64,000 nucleotides of DNA from assembly GCF_023631325.1 (NCBI RefSeq), contig NZ_JALQDG010000003.1, forward strand, positions 951,587-1,015,586, given 5' to 3'. How positions within the stretch are numbered: position 1 is the first letter of the stretch; every line of letters begins with the position of its first letter. Positions 29,584 to 39,371 of this stretch are shown here, one piece after another. The notes under the pieces are model-generated. The model saw only the letters and a program-made list of their open reading frames with translations. It searched no databases and was not told where the DNA came from. This DNA is from Caballeronia sp. INDeC2. Its GTDB lineage: Bacteria; Pseudomonadota; Gammaproteobacteria; Burkholderiales; Burkholderiaceae. Position numbers and translations under genes: made by a program.

Positions 29584-30639
29584 ATGAGCATCATCGTTCG
29601 CAATCTGCAAAAACGCTTCGGCGATTTCACCGCGCTCGACAACGTCACGCTCGATTTTCCGGCGGGCGAACTCGTCGCGCTGCTCGGGCCTTCGGGCTGC
29701 GGCAAGACCACGCTCCTGCGCGTCATCGCCGGCCTCGAATTCGCCGATGCGGGGCAAGTCGTGCTGCATGGCGAGGACGTCGCGGCAGTCGGCGCGCGTG
29801 AGCGGGAAGTCGGCTTCGTGTTCCAGCATTACGCGCTCTTCAGGCACATGACGGTGTTCGAGAACGTCGCGTTCGGCCTGCGCGTGAAGCCCCGCCGCGA
29901 GCGTCCGAGCGAAGCCACGATCCGCGAGAAAGTGCATGAACTGCTGAAGCTCGTGCAACTCGACTGGCTTGCCGAACGTTTTCCTTCCGAGCTGTCGGGC
30001 GGGCAGCGACAGCGCATCGCGCTTGCACGCGCGCTTGCCGTCGAACCGAAAGTGCTGTTGCTCGACGAGCCGTTCGGTGCGCTCGACGCCAAAGTGCGCA
30101 AGGAACTGCGCAGCTGGTTGCGCCGCCTGCACGACGACCTGCATATCTCGACGCTCTTCGTCACGCACGACCAGGAAGAGGCGCTCGAAGTGGCGGACCG
30201 CATCGTCGTGATGAATCATGGGCGAGTGGAGCAGGTGGGCAGCCCGCAGGACGTGTACGATCATCCGCAGACGTCCTTCGTGTATGAGTTTCTCGGCGCG
30301 GCGAACCGGCTGCAGGGCAATGTCGATGCCAACGGCTTCGTCGCCGATGGCGCCGCGAGCCCGATCGCCGCACAGGCGCATTTCAGCGGCCGCGCGCTTG
30401 CCTATGTGCGTCCGCACGATCTCGCGCTCTATCCCGCCGATGGCGCGCATCGCGACGGCATCGTGGTCGACGTGCGGCGCGTCGTGACGCTGGGCGGCTC
30501 GGTGCGTGTCGAGCTGGAAGGCACGGGCGGCGTGATCGAGGCGGAGCTGGATCGCGAGTCATGGCGCGCGCTCGAGCTCGATATCGGCGATGGCGTGACG
30601 GCCGTGCCGCGTGCGCTGCGCGTCTTCCCCGCGCAATGA
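29584..30639 (+). CDS. cysA: Sulfate ABC transporter ATPase CysA
   Basis: 351-residue importer ATPase. It has Walker A ([12 protein letters not shown]), Q-loop (FVFQHYALF), [15 protein letters not shown], Walker B ([12 protein letters not shown]), switch His ([10 protein letters not shown]) and a C-terminal TOBE-type regulatory domain from ~240. The [10 protein letters not shown] segment is typical of CysA. It powers sulfate uptake through CysTW. Confidence 0.95.
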   Translation: MSIIVRNLQKRFGDFTALDNVTLDFPAGELVALLGPSGCGKTTLLRVIAGLEFADAGQVVLHGEDVAAVGAREREVGFVFQHYALFRHMTVFENVAFGLRVKPRRERPSEATIREKVHELLKLVQLDWLAERFPSELSGGQRQRIALARALAVEPKVLLLDEPFGALDAKVRKELRSWLRRLHDDLHISTLFVTHDQEEALEVADRIVVMNHGRVEQVGSPQDVYDHPQTSFVYEFLGAANRLQGNVDANGFVADGAASPIAAQAHFSGRALAYVRPHDLALYPADGAHRDGIVVDVRRVVTLGGSVRVELEGTGGVIEAELDRESWRALELDIGDGVTAVPRALRVFPAQ

Positions 30640-30666
30640 CACCATCATAAAAACAGAGAGGCGGAT

Positions 30667-31593
30667 ATGAATTTTCAGCAATTGCGCTTCGTGCGCGAGG
30701 CCGTGCGTCAGAACATGAATCTGACGGAGGTCGCCAACGTGCTCTACACGTCGCAGTCGGGCGTGTCGAAGCAGATCAAGGATCTGGAGGACGAGCTCGG
30801 CGTCGATATCTTCATTCGCCGCGGCAAACGTCTCACGGGTCTCACCGAGCCGGGCAAGGAGGTGCATCAGCTGATCGAGCGCATGCTGCTCGACGCCGAG
30901 AACCTGCGGCGCGTCGCGCGCCAGTTCGCGGATCAGGACAACGGCCATCTGGTCGTCGCGACGACCCACACGCAGGCGCGTTACGCGCTGCCGAAGGTCA
31001 TCCGCCAGTTCACCGAAATCTTCCCGAAGGTGCATCTCGCGCTGCGCCAGGGCAGCCCGCAGCAGATTGCGCAGATGATCATCAACGGCGAGGCGGATAT
31101 CGGCATTTCGACCGAAGCGCTCGACCGTTATCCGGACATCGTCACGTTTCCGTGCTATTCGTGGCATCACACGGTCGTCGTGCCGAAGGATCATCCACTC
31201 GTCGGCCGGGAGAACATCACGCTCGAGCAGATCGCCGAATATCCGATCGTCACCTACGATCAGGACTTCACCGGCCGTTCGCACGTCGACCAGGCGTTCG
31301 CGAGCGCGGGCGCGATTCCCGATATCGTGCTGACCGCGATCGATGCCGACGTCATCAAGACGTACGTCGAGCTCGGCATGGGCATCGGCATCGTCGCGGC
31401 GATGGCCTACGACGCGAAGCGCGACACCGAACTCGTCGCGCTCGACACGCAGCATCTGTTCGAGGCCAGCACGACGCGCGTCGGACTGAGAAAGGGCGCG
31501 TTTCTTCGGGCGTATGCGTATCGACTGATCGAGATGTTCGCTCCGCAGCTCGAAGAAGCGCAGATCGCGGCCCAGCTTCGCGAAACGGCGTGA
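30667..31593 (+). CDS. cysB: CysB-family LysR-type regulator
   Basis: 308-residue LysR regulator of sulfur assimilation. Its N-terminal HTH (MNFQQLRFVREAVRQNMNLTEVANVLYTSQSGVSKQIKDLE) is the CysB/Cbl form, and the effector domain contains TTHTQARYALPKVIRQF and GEADIGISTEAL. CysB and Cbl cannot be told apart with confidence. Being the last gene of the sulfate operon, it probably activates that operon using acetylserine or APS-type signals (family knowledge). 27 bases separate it from cysA. Confidence 0.92.
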   Translation: MNFQQLRFVREAVRQNMNLTEVANVLYTSQSGVSKQIKDLEDELGVDIFIRRGKRLTGLTEPGKEVHQLIERMLLDAENLRRVARQFADQDNGHLVVATTHTQARYALPKVIRQFTEIFPKVHLALRQGSPQQIAQMIINGEADIGISTEALDRYPDIVTFPCYSWHHTVVVPKDHPLVGRENITLEQIAEYPIVTYDQDFTGRSHVDQAFASAGAIPDIVLTAIDADVIKTYVELGMGIGIVAAMAYDAKRDTELVALDTQHLFEASTTRVGLRKGAFLRAYAYRLIEMFAPQLEEAQIAAQLRETA

Positions 31594-31624
31594 TCCGCAT
31601 GCCGGCTGATTTACAATCGCCGGC

Positions 31625-32617
31625 ATGAATACATCCTCTCTCCCTCGCATCGCCGTGCTGGCGACGGGCGGCACCATTGCCGGGTCCGCCGGCGATGCAT
31701 CGAAGACGGCGGGCTACAAGGCGGGCGTTGTGGGCGTCGACAAACTGCTCGATGCTGTGCCGGCGCTCGGTTCGGTCGCGCGCATTCACGCCGAGCAGAT
31801 CGCGAGCATCGACAGCAAGGACATGAGCGTAGCGCTCTGGACTGCGCTCGCATCGCGCATCAATGAACTGCTCGCGCAGGACGATATCGATGGCGTCGTC
31901 GTCACGCATGGCACCGATACGCTCGAAGAAACCGCGTACCTGCTGCATCTCACGGTGAAGCACGCGAAGCCTGTCGTGCTGACGGCGGCGATGCGTCCAT
32001 CGACCGCGCTTTCCGCCGATGGTCCGCTCAATTTGCTGAACGCGGTAACGGTCGCGGCGTCGAAGGACGCGGCGGGCAAGGGCGTGCTCGTCGCGTTCAA
32101 TAACCAGATCCACAGCGCCCGTGATGTCACCAAGACGAGCACCTACGCCGTCGATGCGTTTCGATCGCCCGAAATTGGCGTGCTGGGCTTCGTGCAGGAC
32201 GGGCGCGTCGAATTCCAGCGGACGGTCGTGCGGCCGCATACGGTGTCGAGCGAATTCTCTGTGACCGATGAATGGCCGATGGTCGAGATCGTTGCCAGTT
32301 ACGCGGGTGTATCGCGTGTGACGGTCGATGCGCTCGTCGCGGCGGGTGTGCGTGGGATCGTCGTCGCGGGCACGGGCAATGGCTCGATGCATGCGGCCTT
32401 CACGCAGGCGCTCGTCGATGCGGTGAAGCAGGGGGTTGCGATGGTGCGGGCGTCGCGGGTAGGGTCCGGTCATGTTATGCGCAACGGGGCTGCGAATGAC
32501 GATGCACTCGGAAGCGTTAGCGCGGGGACGCTTAACCCTTATAAGGCCCGGGTGTTGTTGATGCTGGCTTTGGCATCGGGAGTCGATGACCTGCAGCGCG
32601 TTTTTGATACTTACTAG
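31625..32617 (+). CDS. ansB: L-asparaginase, type II-like sequence without signal peptide
   Basis: 330-residue enzyme hydrolysing asparagine to aspartate and ammonia. The first catalytic Thr lies in LATGGTIAGSA and the second in VVTHGTDTLEETAY; AMRPSTALSADGPLNLLNAV and GTLNPYKARVLLMLAL complete the family pattern. The sequence resembles the periplasmic type II enzymes, yet there is no signal peptide, so it is probably cytosolic. Near its 3' end codon use becomes less GC-biased (TTGTTGATGCTGGCTTTGGC). It follows cysB by 31 bases and may be read through from it. Confidence 0.93.
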   Translation: MNTSSLPRIAVLATGGTIAGSAGDASKTAGYKAGVVGVDKLLDAVPALGSVARIHAEQIASIDSKDMSVALWTALASRINELLAQDDIDGVVVTHGTDTLEETAYLLHLTVKHAKPVVLTAAMRPSTALSADGPLNLLNAVTVAASKDAAGKGVLVAFNNQIHSARDVTKTSTYAVDAFRSPEIGVLGFVQDGRVEFQRTVVRPHTVSSEFSVTDEWPMVEIVASYAGVSRVTVDALVAAGVRGIVVAGTGNGSMHAAFTQALVDAVKQGVAMVRASRVGSGHVMRNGAANDDALGSVSAGTLNPYKARVLLMLALASGVDDLQRVFDTY

Positions 32618-32629
32618 GCTTGAGTGGTT

Positions 32630-32664
32630 GCTTGGTTTCTGTGGCCATCCACAGAAGCTCAAGC
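32630..32664 (+). terminator. Hairpin after asparaginase gene
   Basis: Inner stem TTCTGTGG/CCACAGAA (loop CCAT) inside an outer stem GCTTG/CAAGC. No T-run follows on this strand, so termination is possible but not assured. Confidence 0.45.
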
Positions 32665-32665
32665 A

Positions 32666-32696
32666 AACAAAAAAACGCGAACCGAAGTCCGCGTTC
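32666..32696 (-). terminator. Intrinsic terminator of the LysM/BON gene
   Basis: Read leftward: stem AACGCGGAC / GTTCGCGTT closed by a UUCG tetraloop, then T7. A strong canonical terminator, 25 bases after the stop codon. Confidence 0.85.
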
Positions 32697-32719
32697 GAAT
32701 CAACGCAAAAACAAAAAAA

Positions 32720-33208
32720 TTACGCAGGAATCCGCAACACCTGCCCCGGATAAATCTTGTCCGGACTCTTCAACATCGGCTTGTTCGCTTCGAAGATCAC
32801 ATCATTCTTCGAGCCATTGCCATAATACTTCTCAGCAATCTTCCAAAGATTGTCACCCGACACGACCGTGTAAAACTGCGACTCAGGTTCGCTATTAGGC
32901 ACGGTCAACTGATCGTCGACCTTATCGACATGCTGCACATTACCCGCCGCGACGAGGATCTTTTCCTTTGTGGCCTGATCCGGCGCCTGGCCCGACACGG
33001 TCACCGTATGCGACGCGCCGTCGTACTTCACATCCAGATTGTCGGCATCGAGGCCTTGCGAACGGATGTACGTCGCGATGGCTTCGCCCGCTTTCTGATT
33101 CAGCGCCGCGACATCGACAGGCGCGGCAGCCGGAGCCGCTTCCGCATTCGACGAAACCGAGCCGAAGAGCTTTTCGCCCGCTTCCTTGATAAAGCTGAGA
33201 ATTCCCAT
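32720..33208 (-). CDS. kbp: BON- and LysM-domain protein (Kbp/YgaU type)
   Basis: 162-residue protein matching Kbp (formerly YgaU), a cytoplasmic K+-binding protein in E. coli. MGILSFIKEAGEKLF at the N-terminus is followed by a BON domain (~35-100, LDADNLDVKYDGASHTVTVSG) and a C-terminal LysM domain (~112-160, YTVVSGDNLWKIAEKYYGNGSK). No signal peptide. GGAGTT-like sequence precedes the ATG. It is a single-gene unit with its own terminator. Confidence 0.93.
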   Translation of the reverse strand: MGILSFIKEAGEKLFGSVSSNAEAAPAAAPVDVAALNQKAGEAIATYIRSQGLDADNLDVKYDGASHTVTVSGQAPDQATKEKILVAAGNVQHVDKVDDQLTVPNSEPESQFYTVVSGDNLWKIAEKYYGNGSKNDVIFEANKPMLKSPDKIYPGQVLRIPA

Positions 33209-33508
33209 TGTGCAACTCCTTGATTAACGGTGGTGTTAAGGCCCGCGAAGTCTAGGCAGATTAGTCGCGGTGACCACCAGATAGTTCTGAGTTTCAACAA
33301 AAGGATTTATACAAAGCTCATGCTTCAGCGATAAGACACAAACTGCAACAATCCGACGCGGACACCCGACGACAAACCGTCTGACCGACCAAGGCTTACC
33401 CGGCGCACCGCCGGGTGCCGCTCTCGGACCCCACTTGCCGCCCTCAGCCCAGAGCGACATTTGTCCCGCGTGCCCATACGCGGGACGCCCCACGGTTCAG
33501 GCGACGAA
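33209..33508. other. Intergenic region with two GC-rich hairpins
   Basis: 300 bases between kbp and the end of the glyoxylate operon, both leftward. It contains the hairpin ACCCGGC-N5-GCCGGGT (~33399) and a 9-bp perfect stem GTCCCGCGT-N6-ACGCGGGAC (33463-33486). Neither has a good T-run leftward, but the second lies where the gcl-hyi-glxR transcript should end. The kbp promoter should lie in the AT-richer part near 33240-33340. No coding sequence seen. Confidence 0.5.
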
Positions 33509-34417
33509 TCACGCGGCAGCTTTGGTCTGCTGCGGTTCTTCGGCCACCTGGTAGTTCGACATGATTTCGAGCGCACGCACGAGCGCCGAGTGATCCCACG
33601 CCTTTCCGCCGTTCGCGGCGCACACGCTGAACAATTGCTGCGCGCTCGCCGTGTGGGGCAGGGCGAGGCCCATCTTGCGCGCGCCGTCGAGCGCGAGGTT
33701 CAAATCCTTCTGATGCAGCTCGATACGGAAGCCCGGATTGAACGTGCGCTTGGTCATGCGCTCGCCGTGCACTTCGAGGATGCGCGACGATGCGAAACCG
33801 CCCATCAGCGCTTTGCGCACGCGCTCAGGATCGGCGCCCGAACGTGCCGCGAACAACAGCGCTTCCGCGACCGCTTCGATGTTCAGCGCAACGATGATCT
33901 GGTTCGCGACCTTGCAGGTCTGCCCCGCGCCGTTGTCGCCGATGAGCGAAATGTTCTTGCCCATCAGTTCGAACAAGGGCTTCGCGATCTCGAACGACTT
34001 CTCGGGGCCGCCCACCATGATCGTGAGCGTCGCTTCACGTGCGCCGACTTCGCCGCCGGAAACCGGCGCGTCGAGATAGTCGCAGCCGAGCGCGTTGATC
34101 TTCTTCGCGAACTCCTGCGTGTCGAGCGGGGCGATCGAGCTCATGTCGATCACGAGCTTGCCCTTCGTGAGACCCTTCGCGACGCCGTCATCGGCGAACA
34201 GCACATTGGCGACATCGGGCGTGTCGGGGACCATCGTGATGACGATCTCGCTTTCCTGCGCGACCGCGGTGGAATCCGCGACGATCTGCGTCTGCGCGCG
34301 GATATCGTCCGGCACCGGATACTTGCCGTTCACGACGAGCTTGTGGCCGCCCTTGATGAGATTGCGCGCCATGTGCGCGCCCATGATGCCGAGGCCGATG
34401 AAACCGATCGTTGCCAT
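33509..34417 (-). CDS. glxR: 2-hydroxy-3-oxopropionate (tartronate semialdehyde) reductase
   Basis: 302-residue NAD(P)H-dependent reductase that converts tartronate semialdehyde to glycerate. The beta-hydroxyacid dehydrogenase pattern is complete: GFIGLGIMGAHMARNL, IDMSSIAPLDTQEF, DAPVSGGEVGAREATLTIMVGG and catalytic Lys in GQTCKVANQI. Third gene of gcl-hyi-glxR, 27 bases after hyi. The C-terminus (EEPQQTKAAA) is a short disordered tail. GarR is the close alternative name. Confidence 0.94.
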   Translation of the reverse strand: MATIGFIGLGIMGAHMARNLIKGGHKLVVNGKYPVPDDIRAQTQIVADSTAVAQESEIVITMVPDTPDVANVLFADDGVAKGLTKGKLVIDMSSIAPLDTQEFAKKINALGCDYLDAPVSGGEVGAREATLTIMVGGPEKSFEIAKPLFELMGKNISLIGDNGAGQTCKVANQIIVALNIEAVAEALLFAARSGADPERVRKALMGGFASSRILEVHGERMTKRTFNPGFRIELHQKDLNLALDGARKMGLALPHTASAQQLFSVCAANGGKAWDHSALVRALEIMSNYQVAEEPQQTKAAA

Positions 34418-34444
34418 ACTTCAAGCTCCTCCTGTGTGTCTGGT

Positions 34445-35245
34445 TTAAGCGGTTGCGCCTTGCTTCACGCCGCCGATCGATTGAAGCCAGCCGAGACCGG
34501 CTTCGGTGCCATTGAGCGGCTTGTACTCGCAGCCGATCCAGCCTTGATAGCCGATCTCGTCGAGCAGACCGAACAGATACGCGTAGTTGATTTCGCCCGT
34601 GCCCGGCTCATTGCGGCCGGGGTTGTCTGCGAGCTGGATATGCGCGATCTGCGGCAGGTTCTTCCTGATCGTCGCGGCGAGTTCGCCTTCCATGCGCTGC
34701 ATGTGATAGATGTCGTACTGCAGGAACAGATTGTCCGATCCGACGGCGCGGATCACGTCCAATCCTTCTTTCGAGCGATTGAGCGCAAAGCCCGGAATGT
34801 CGTATGAATTGCACGGCTCGACGAGCAGTTTGATGCCTTCTTTCTTCAAGGCTTCAGCGGCGAAGCGCAGGTTCTCGATGATCGTCGCGCGCCCCTGTTC
34901 CGCCGATACGCCCGCCGTCGGAATGCCGACGAGGCAGTTCAGTTGCGGCACGTTCAGCGCCTTCGCATATTCGATCGCGCGCGGCACGCCTTCGCGGAAC
35001 TCCGCGACGCGATCCGGCAGGCATGCTATACCGCGCTCGCCCGCTTCCCAGTTGCCCGCGGGCAGGTTGTGCAGCACGATCTGCAGGTCATTGTCCTTCA
35101 GGCGCTTCTGGATATCGCTGATCGAGAACGCGTAAGGGAACAGGAACTCGACCGCCTTGAAGCCCGCGTTCGCGGCCGCGGCGAAGCGGTCGAGGAACGG
35201 AACTTCGTTGAACAGCATGGTCAGGTTCGCGGCAAATTTCGGCAT
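34445..35245 (-). CDS. hyi: Hydroxypyruvate isomerase
   Basis: 266-residue TIM-barrel enzyme interconverting hydroxypyruvate and tartronate semialdehyde. It begins MPKFAANLTMLFNEVPFLDRF and carries LVEPCNSYDIPGF (metal/catalytic Glu), FLQYDIYHMQRMEG and GYQGWIGCEYKP. The start at 35245 fits family length; an in-frame extension upstream is spurious. It lies between gcl and glxR. Confidence 0.94.
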   Translation of the reverse strand: MPKFAANLTMLFNEVPFLDRFAAAANAGFKAVEFLFPYAFSISDIQKRLKDNDLQIVLHNLPAGNWEAGERGIACLPDRVAEFREGVPRAIEYAKALNVPQLNCLVGIPTAGVSAEQGRATIIENLRFAAEALKKEGIKLLVEPCNSYDIPGFALNRSKEGLDVIRAVGSDNLFLQYDIYHMQRMEGELAATIRKNLPQIAHIQLADNPGRNEPGTGEINYAYLFGLLDEIGYQGWIGCEYKPLNGTEAGLGWLQSIGGVKQGATA

Positions 35246-35318
35246 TGTTCTGTCCTGATGGTCGGTCAGTGGAAGTGCGCCGCGCGTCCAGGTTCTTCGA
35301 CACGCGCGGCGCCGATAC

Positions 35319-37094
35319 TCAGTCGAGCGGCGTAATCGCGGTCGGTGCATCGACCTTGCTTTCGGCGAGTTCCTCGAACTCGTTGATCGCGTCGATTTCG
35401 GTGCCCATCGCGATGTTGGTCACGCGTTCCAGAATCATCTCGACCACGACCGGCACCTGATGTTCGGCGGCCAGCGCCTGCGCCTGTTTGAGCGCCGGTC
35501 CGATGTCCTCCGGCTTGTGTACGCGCAGCGCCTTGCAGCCGAGGCCTTCGGCGACCGCGACGTGGTCCACGCCATAGCCTTCGAGTTCAGGCGCGTTGAT
35601 GTTGTCGAACGCAAGCTGCACGCAATAGTCCATGTCGAAGCCGCGCTGCGCCTGACGGATCAGGCCGAGATACGAGTTGTTCACGACCACGTGCACGTAC
35701 GGCAGCTTGAATTGCGCGCCGACCGCCAGTTCTTCGATCATGAACTGGAAGTCATAGTCGCCCGAGAGCGCGACGATCTTGCGTTGCGGATCTGCGGCAC
35801 GCACGCCGAGCGCGGCGGGAATCGTCCAGCCGAGCGGGCCGGCCTGGCCGCAGTTGATCCAGTTGCGCGCCTTGAACACGTGAAGGAACTGCGCGCCCGC
35901 GATCTGCGAGAGACCGATCGTCGTCACGAAGCAGGTGTCGCGGTCGAACGCGAGGTTCATCTCTTCGTAGACGCGCTGCGGCTTCATCGGCACGTTGTCG
36001 AAGTGCGTCTTGCGCAGCATCGTGCGCTTGCGCTGCTGGCAATCGGCGACCCACGCGCGGCGATCCTTCAGCTTGCCGGCGGCCTTCCATTCCTTCGCCA
36101 CTTCGACGAACAGTTCGAGCGCGGCCTTCGCATCCGACACGATGCCGAGGTCCGGACCGAACACGCGGCCGATCTGCGTCGGCTCGATATCCACGTGCAC
36201 GAACTTACGGCCCTTGGTGTAAACCTCGACGCTGCCGGTATGGCGATTCGCCCAGCGGTTGCCGATGCCGAGCACGAAGTCCGAGGCGAGCATCGTCGCG
36301 TTGCCGTAGCGATGCGACGTCTGCAGGCCGACCATGCCTGCCATCAGCGGGTGATCGTCGGGGATCGCGCCCCAGGACATGAGCGTCGGAATGACGGGCA
36401 CGCCGAGCGTTTCCGTGAACTGCACGAGCAGGTCTTCCGCCGCCGCATTCAACACGCCGCCGCCCGACACGATCAAGGGCTTGTCGGCGTCGTTGAGCAT
36501 CGACAGCGCTTTTTCGACCTGGGCGCGCGTTGCCTTCGGCTTATAGACCGGCAGCGGTTCGTACGTGTCGATGTCGAATTCGATCTCCGCGAGCTGCACG
36601 TCGATCGGCAAGTCGACGAGCACCGGCCCCGGACGGCCCGAGCGCATCAGATGGAATGCCTGCTGGAACACGCGCGGCACGAGCGCCGGCTCGCGCACGG
36701 TGACGGCCCACTTCGTGACCGGCTTGGCGATCGATTCGATATCGACGGCCTGGAAGTCTTCCTTGTACAGACGCGCGCGCGGCGCCTGGCCGGTGATCGC
36801 GAGAATGGGGATCGAATCCGCCTGGGCCGAGTAGAGCCCGGTGATCATGTCCGTGCCCGCTGGACCCGACGTGCCGATGCAAACGCCGATGTTGCCGGGC
36901 GCCGCACGCGTATAACCTTCGGCCATGTGCGATGCGCCTTCGACGTGCCGCGCGAGCACGTGGCTGATGCCGCCCGACTTCTTCATCGCCGAGTAGAACG
37001 GGTTGATCGCGGCGCCGGGCACACCGAACGCGGTATCGATTCCTTCTTTCTCCAGCACGAGGACGGCTGCGTCGACGGCTCTCATCTTGGGCAT
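35319..37094 (-). CDS. gcl: Glyoxylate carboligase (tartronate-semialdehyde synthase)
   Basis: 591-residue ThDP/FAD enzyme joining two glyoxylates into tartronate semialdehyde with CO2 release. The N-terminus [38 protein letters not shown] and [15 protein letters not shown] are typical. In the last, Val replaces the Glu used by most ThDP enzymes, the known hallmark of Gcl. The ThDP-binding [15 protein letters not shown]...NNSYLG motif is intact. First gene of gcl-hyi-glxR, divergent from a LysR gene that probably regulates it. Confidence 0.96.
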   Translation of the reverse strand: MPKMRAVDAAVLVLEKEGIDTAFGVPGAAINPFYSAMKKSGGISHVLARHVEGASHMAEGYTRAAPGNIGVCIGTSGPAGTDMITGLYSAQADSIPILAITGQAPRARLYKEDFQAVDIESIAKPVTKWAVTVREPALVPRVFQQAFHLMRSGRPGPVLVDLPIDVQLAEIEFDIDTYEPLPVYKPKATRAQVEKALSMLNDADKPLIVSGGGVLNAAAEDLLVQFTETLGVPVIPTLMSWGAIPDDHPLMAGMVGLQTSHRYGNATMLASDFVLGIGNRWANRHTGSVEVYTKGRKFVHVDIEPTQIGRVFGPDLGIVSDAKAALELFVEVAKEWKAAGKLKDRRAWVADCQQRKRTMLRKTHFDNVPMKPQRVYEEMNLAFDRDTCFVTTIGLSQIAGAQFLHVFKARNWINCGQAGPLGWTIPAALGVRAADPQRKIVALSGDYDFQFMIEELAVGAQFKLPYVHVVVNNSYLGLIRQAQRGFDMDYCVQLAFDNINAPELEGYGVDHVAVAEGLGCKALRVHKPEDIGPALKQAQALAAEHQVPVVVEMILERVTNIAMGTEIDAINEFEELAESKVDAPTAITPLD

Positions 37095-37266
37095 GGTTGT
37101 CTCCTTCCTGGGGTCTCTATCCGAAATCGCTGTCTGCATACAAGCAGGGTTCCGTTGCACTTTAAGTCTGTGAAAAAGGTTTGATAAGATCAGCCGGAGT
37201 CGCTTTTTCCCAAACAAAAAGTATCGAATGCCGATTCCGCGCGAGTCCGGCGGCTGGAGACGAGAG

Positions 37267-38220
37267 ATGGACCGCTTCAAGCAGATAGAAACCTTCGTGC
37301 GCGTGGCCGAAGCCGGCAGCCTGGCCGCGGCGGCGCTGGAAGAGGGCGTGTCGCCGGTGATCCTCGGACGGCGTATCGACGCGCTCGAAAAGCGCCTCGG
37401 CGTGAAGCTGATGTATCGCTCGACGCGGCGGCTCGTCGTGAGCGAAGAGGGCGCGGCGTTTCTCGACCGTTGCAAGAATCTGCTGCTGGAATGGGATCAG
37501 GCGGAGAACGAACTCACGGCGGGACGGCGCGCGGTGGGCGGGCATCTGATCGTGTCGGCGCCGGCGGCGTTCGGGCGCATGCACGTCGCGCCGCACGCGC
37601 CCGCGTTCGTCGCCGACAAGCCCGAATTGCAGATGTCGTTCAATCTGACCGACCGCGTCGTCGATCTGGTGCGAGAGGGCTATGACCTGTCGATTCGCAT
37701 CGGCGGGGCGGTCGATCCGAATTTCGTCGCAGTGAAGCTCGCGAGCAACCGGCGCGTCGTGTGCGGCACGCCCGCCTATTTCAAAAAGCACGGCCGGCCG
37801 AAAGCGCTCGAAGACCTGCCGAATCACAATTGCCTCGCGTTCAATCTGCAGGGCGGACAGAATCGCGGCTGGTACTTCCGGCGCAACGGCAAGGTCGTGA
37901 CGGTGCGCGTCACCGGCAATCTCGATTGCAACGACGGCGAGTTGCTGCACCGCTGGGCGTCCGAGGGACTGGGGCTCGGCTGGCGCTCGACGTGGGAAAT
38001 CCAGCGGCAACTGGAATCGGGCGAGCTCGAAACCGTCCTCGATGAATTCGAATTGCCCGATTACGACATCCTCGCGGTCTACCCGCAACAGCGCTACGTA
38101 CCGGCGCGCGTGCGCTATTTCATTGATTATCTTAAAGAAATCTATGCACAGCCCGGTTACTGGAGCCGTTCACCGACGTTGCCCGGCGAATCGCATCCAG
38201 AACGGAAGCACGGCAGCTAA
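37267..38220 (+). CDS. LysR-family regulator, probable regulator of gcl operon
   Basis: 317-residue LTTR. The HTH covers residues ~1-60 ([45 protein letters not shown]). The effector domain follows, with [15 protein letters not shown] and a C-terminal [18 protein letters not shown] segment, as in the CrgA/AaeR-like LTTR group. GGAG lies before the ATG at 37267; a start 13 codons earlier is less likely. The 172-base divergent gap to gcl is the usual arrangement for a LysR regulator and its target, so glyoxylate control is inferred. Confidence 0.9.
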   Translation: MDRFKQIETFVRVAEAGSLAAAALEEGVSPVILGRRIDALEKRLGVKLMYRSTRRLVVSEEGAAFLDRCKNLLLEWDQAENELTAGRRAVGGHLIVSAPAAFGRMHVAPHAPAFVADKPELQMSFNLTDRVVDLVREGYDLSIRIGGAVDPNFVAVKLASNRRVVCGTPAYFKKHGRPKALEDLPNHNCLAFNLQGGQNRGWYFRRNGKVVTVRVTGNLDCNDGELLHRWASEGLGLGWRSTWEIQRQLESGELETVLDEFELPDYDILAVYPQQRYVPARVRYFIDYLKEIYAQPGYWSRSPTLPGESHPERKHGS

Positions 38221-38245
38221 CTGCTTGAAAAGCCGACGATTTGAC

Positions 38246-38274
38246 TTGCTCGACCGATTAATTCGCGCTATAGT
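38246..38274 (+). promoter_or_regulatory. Promoter of the rpsF operon
   Basis: TTGCTC (38246-38251) and TATAGT (38269-38274) with a 17-base spacer, about 75 bases before rpsF. A TTGACT lies five bases further up but gives a 22-base spacer. Confidence 0.6.
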
Positions 38275-38290
38275 TTCGGGCTTCTCACTT

Positions 38291-38317
38291 GCCACACCGG
38301 TCCGACGCCCGGGTGGC
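38291..38317 (+). promoter_or_regulatory. Possible S6:S18 autoregulatory leader hairpin
   Basis: GCCAC/GTGGC stem capped by an imperfect CCGG/CCGG helix in the rpsF 5' leader. In many bacteria the S6:S18 complex binds an rpsF leader hairpin with a CCG bulge. The position fits, but the match to that motif was judged by eye only. Confidence 0.35.
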
Positions 38318-38348
38318 TCTAATCCACAAGTAGCTACAAGGAGTGAAC

Positions 38349-38720
38349 ATGCGTCATTACGAAATCGTCTTCATCGTGCATCCCGATCAGAGCGAGCAAG
38401 TGCCCGCGATGATCGAGCGTTACAAGAGCACGATCACGTCGCACGGTGGCCAGATCCACCGCATCGAGGACTGGGGCCGTCGCCAACTGGCCTACATGAT
38501 CGAGAAACTCGCGAAGGCTCACTACGTCTGCATGAACATCGAATGCGACCAGGCTACGCTCGAAGAACTGGAACACGCGTTCAAGTTCAACGACGCCGTT
38601 CTGCGTCACCTCATCGTCAAGATGAAGAAGGCCGAAACCGGCCCGTCGCCGATGATGAAGGAAGTGCAGCGCGAAGAAGCCAAGAAGGCGGCCAGCCAGC
38701 CGTCCGAAGCGCAGGCTTAA
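38349..38720 (+). CDS. rpsF: 30S ribosomal protein S6
   Basis: 123 residues. [25 protein letters not shown] and [23 protein letters not shown] identify S6; the lysine/alanine-rich tail is usual in Burkholderia. The ATG at 38349 follows AAGGAG. First gene of rpsF-priB-rpsR-rplI. Confidence 0.98.
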   Translation: MRHYEIVFIVHPDQSEQVPAMIERYKSTITSHGGQIHRIEDWGRRQLAYMIEKLAKAHYVCMNIECDQATLEELEHAFKFNDAVLRHLIVKMKKAETGPSPMMKEVQREEAKKAASQPSEAQA

Positions 38721-38765
38721 GGACAGTTTCGAACTGTCAAGCCACCAGGGAACAGAAGCTATCTC

Positions 38766-39065
38766 GTGAACCGGCTGCAACTGACAGCAAGCGTCGTGGA
38801 ACGCGAACCGGTGCGGTACACGCCCGCTGGCATCCCGATCGCAAGCTGCACGTTGCAACACGCGGCAGAAGTCGTCGAAGCGGGCATCGCCCGAAAGATC
38901 GAACTTACACTGCAGGCGGTCGCGACCGGAGAAGCGAGCGGCAGGCTGGAAAGCTGTCCGATGGGCGTCGAAGCACGCTTCACCGGATTTCTGGCCAAAA
39001 AGAGCCGTAACGCGCGAACCCTGGTGTTTCACATCACAGAATTGCAGGACATTGGAAAGGACTAA
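38766..39065 (+). CDS. priB: Primosomal replication protein PriB
   Basis: 99-residue single-OB-fold DNA-binding protein of the replication-restart primosome (PriA-PriB). The GTG start gives [33 protein letters not shown] and [22 protein letters not shown] match the family. It is embedded between rpsF and rpsR, the conserved gamma/betaproteobacterial order, with only two bases before rpsR. Confidence 0.95.
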   Translation: MNRLQLTASVVEREPVRYTPAGIPIASCTLQHAAEVVEAGIARKIELTLQAVATGEASGRLESCPMGVEARFTGFLAKKSRNARTLVFHITELQDIGKD

Positions 39066-39067
39066 TC

Positions 39068-39343
39068 ATGCCCCGCCCGACTGGTAAGAAATTCGACAAG
39101 CGTCGTCAGCAACAAAACCCGCTCTTCAAGCGCAAGAAGTTCTGCCGTTTCACGGCAGCCGGTGTCGAGTACATCGACTACAAGGACACGGAAACGCTGA
39201 AGGACTTCGTCGGCGAAAACGGCAAGATCACACCGGCTCGTCTGACCGGCACGAAGGCGCACTACCAGCGCCAGCTCGACACGGCGATCAAGCGCGCGCG
39301 TTTCCTCGCGCTCCTGCCGTACACCGACCTGCACAAGGCCTAA
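39068..39343 (+). CDS. rpsR: 30S ribosomal protein S18
   Basis: 91 residues with the S18 core [64 protein letters not shown]. It lies between priB and rplI; S18 pairs with S6 on the small-subunit platform. Confidence 0.98.
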   Translation: MPRPTGKKFDKRRQQQNPLFKRKKFCRFTAAGVEYIDYKDTETLKDFVGENGKITPARLTGTKAHYQRQLDTAIKRARFLALLPYTDLHKA

Positions 39344-39371
39344 TCAGACGACGCACTAAGGAAAGCCAAAA

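Noticed and set aside
35319..37094. Missing ThDP-activating glutamate in Gcl as an inactivating mutation
   Set aside because: Val at this place (ARHVEGASH) is the known, functional state in glyoxylate carboligase.
35460..37184. 574-codon open frame opposite gcl
   Set aside because: Composition-driven antisense frame; gcl on the other strand is unmistakable.
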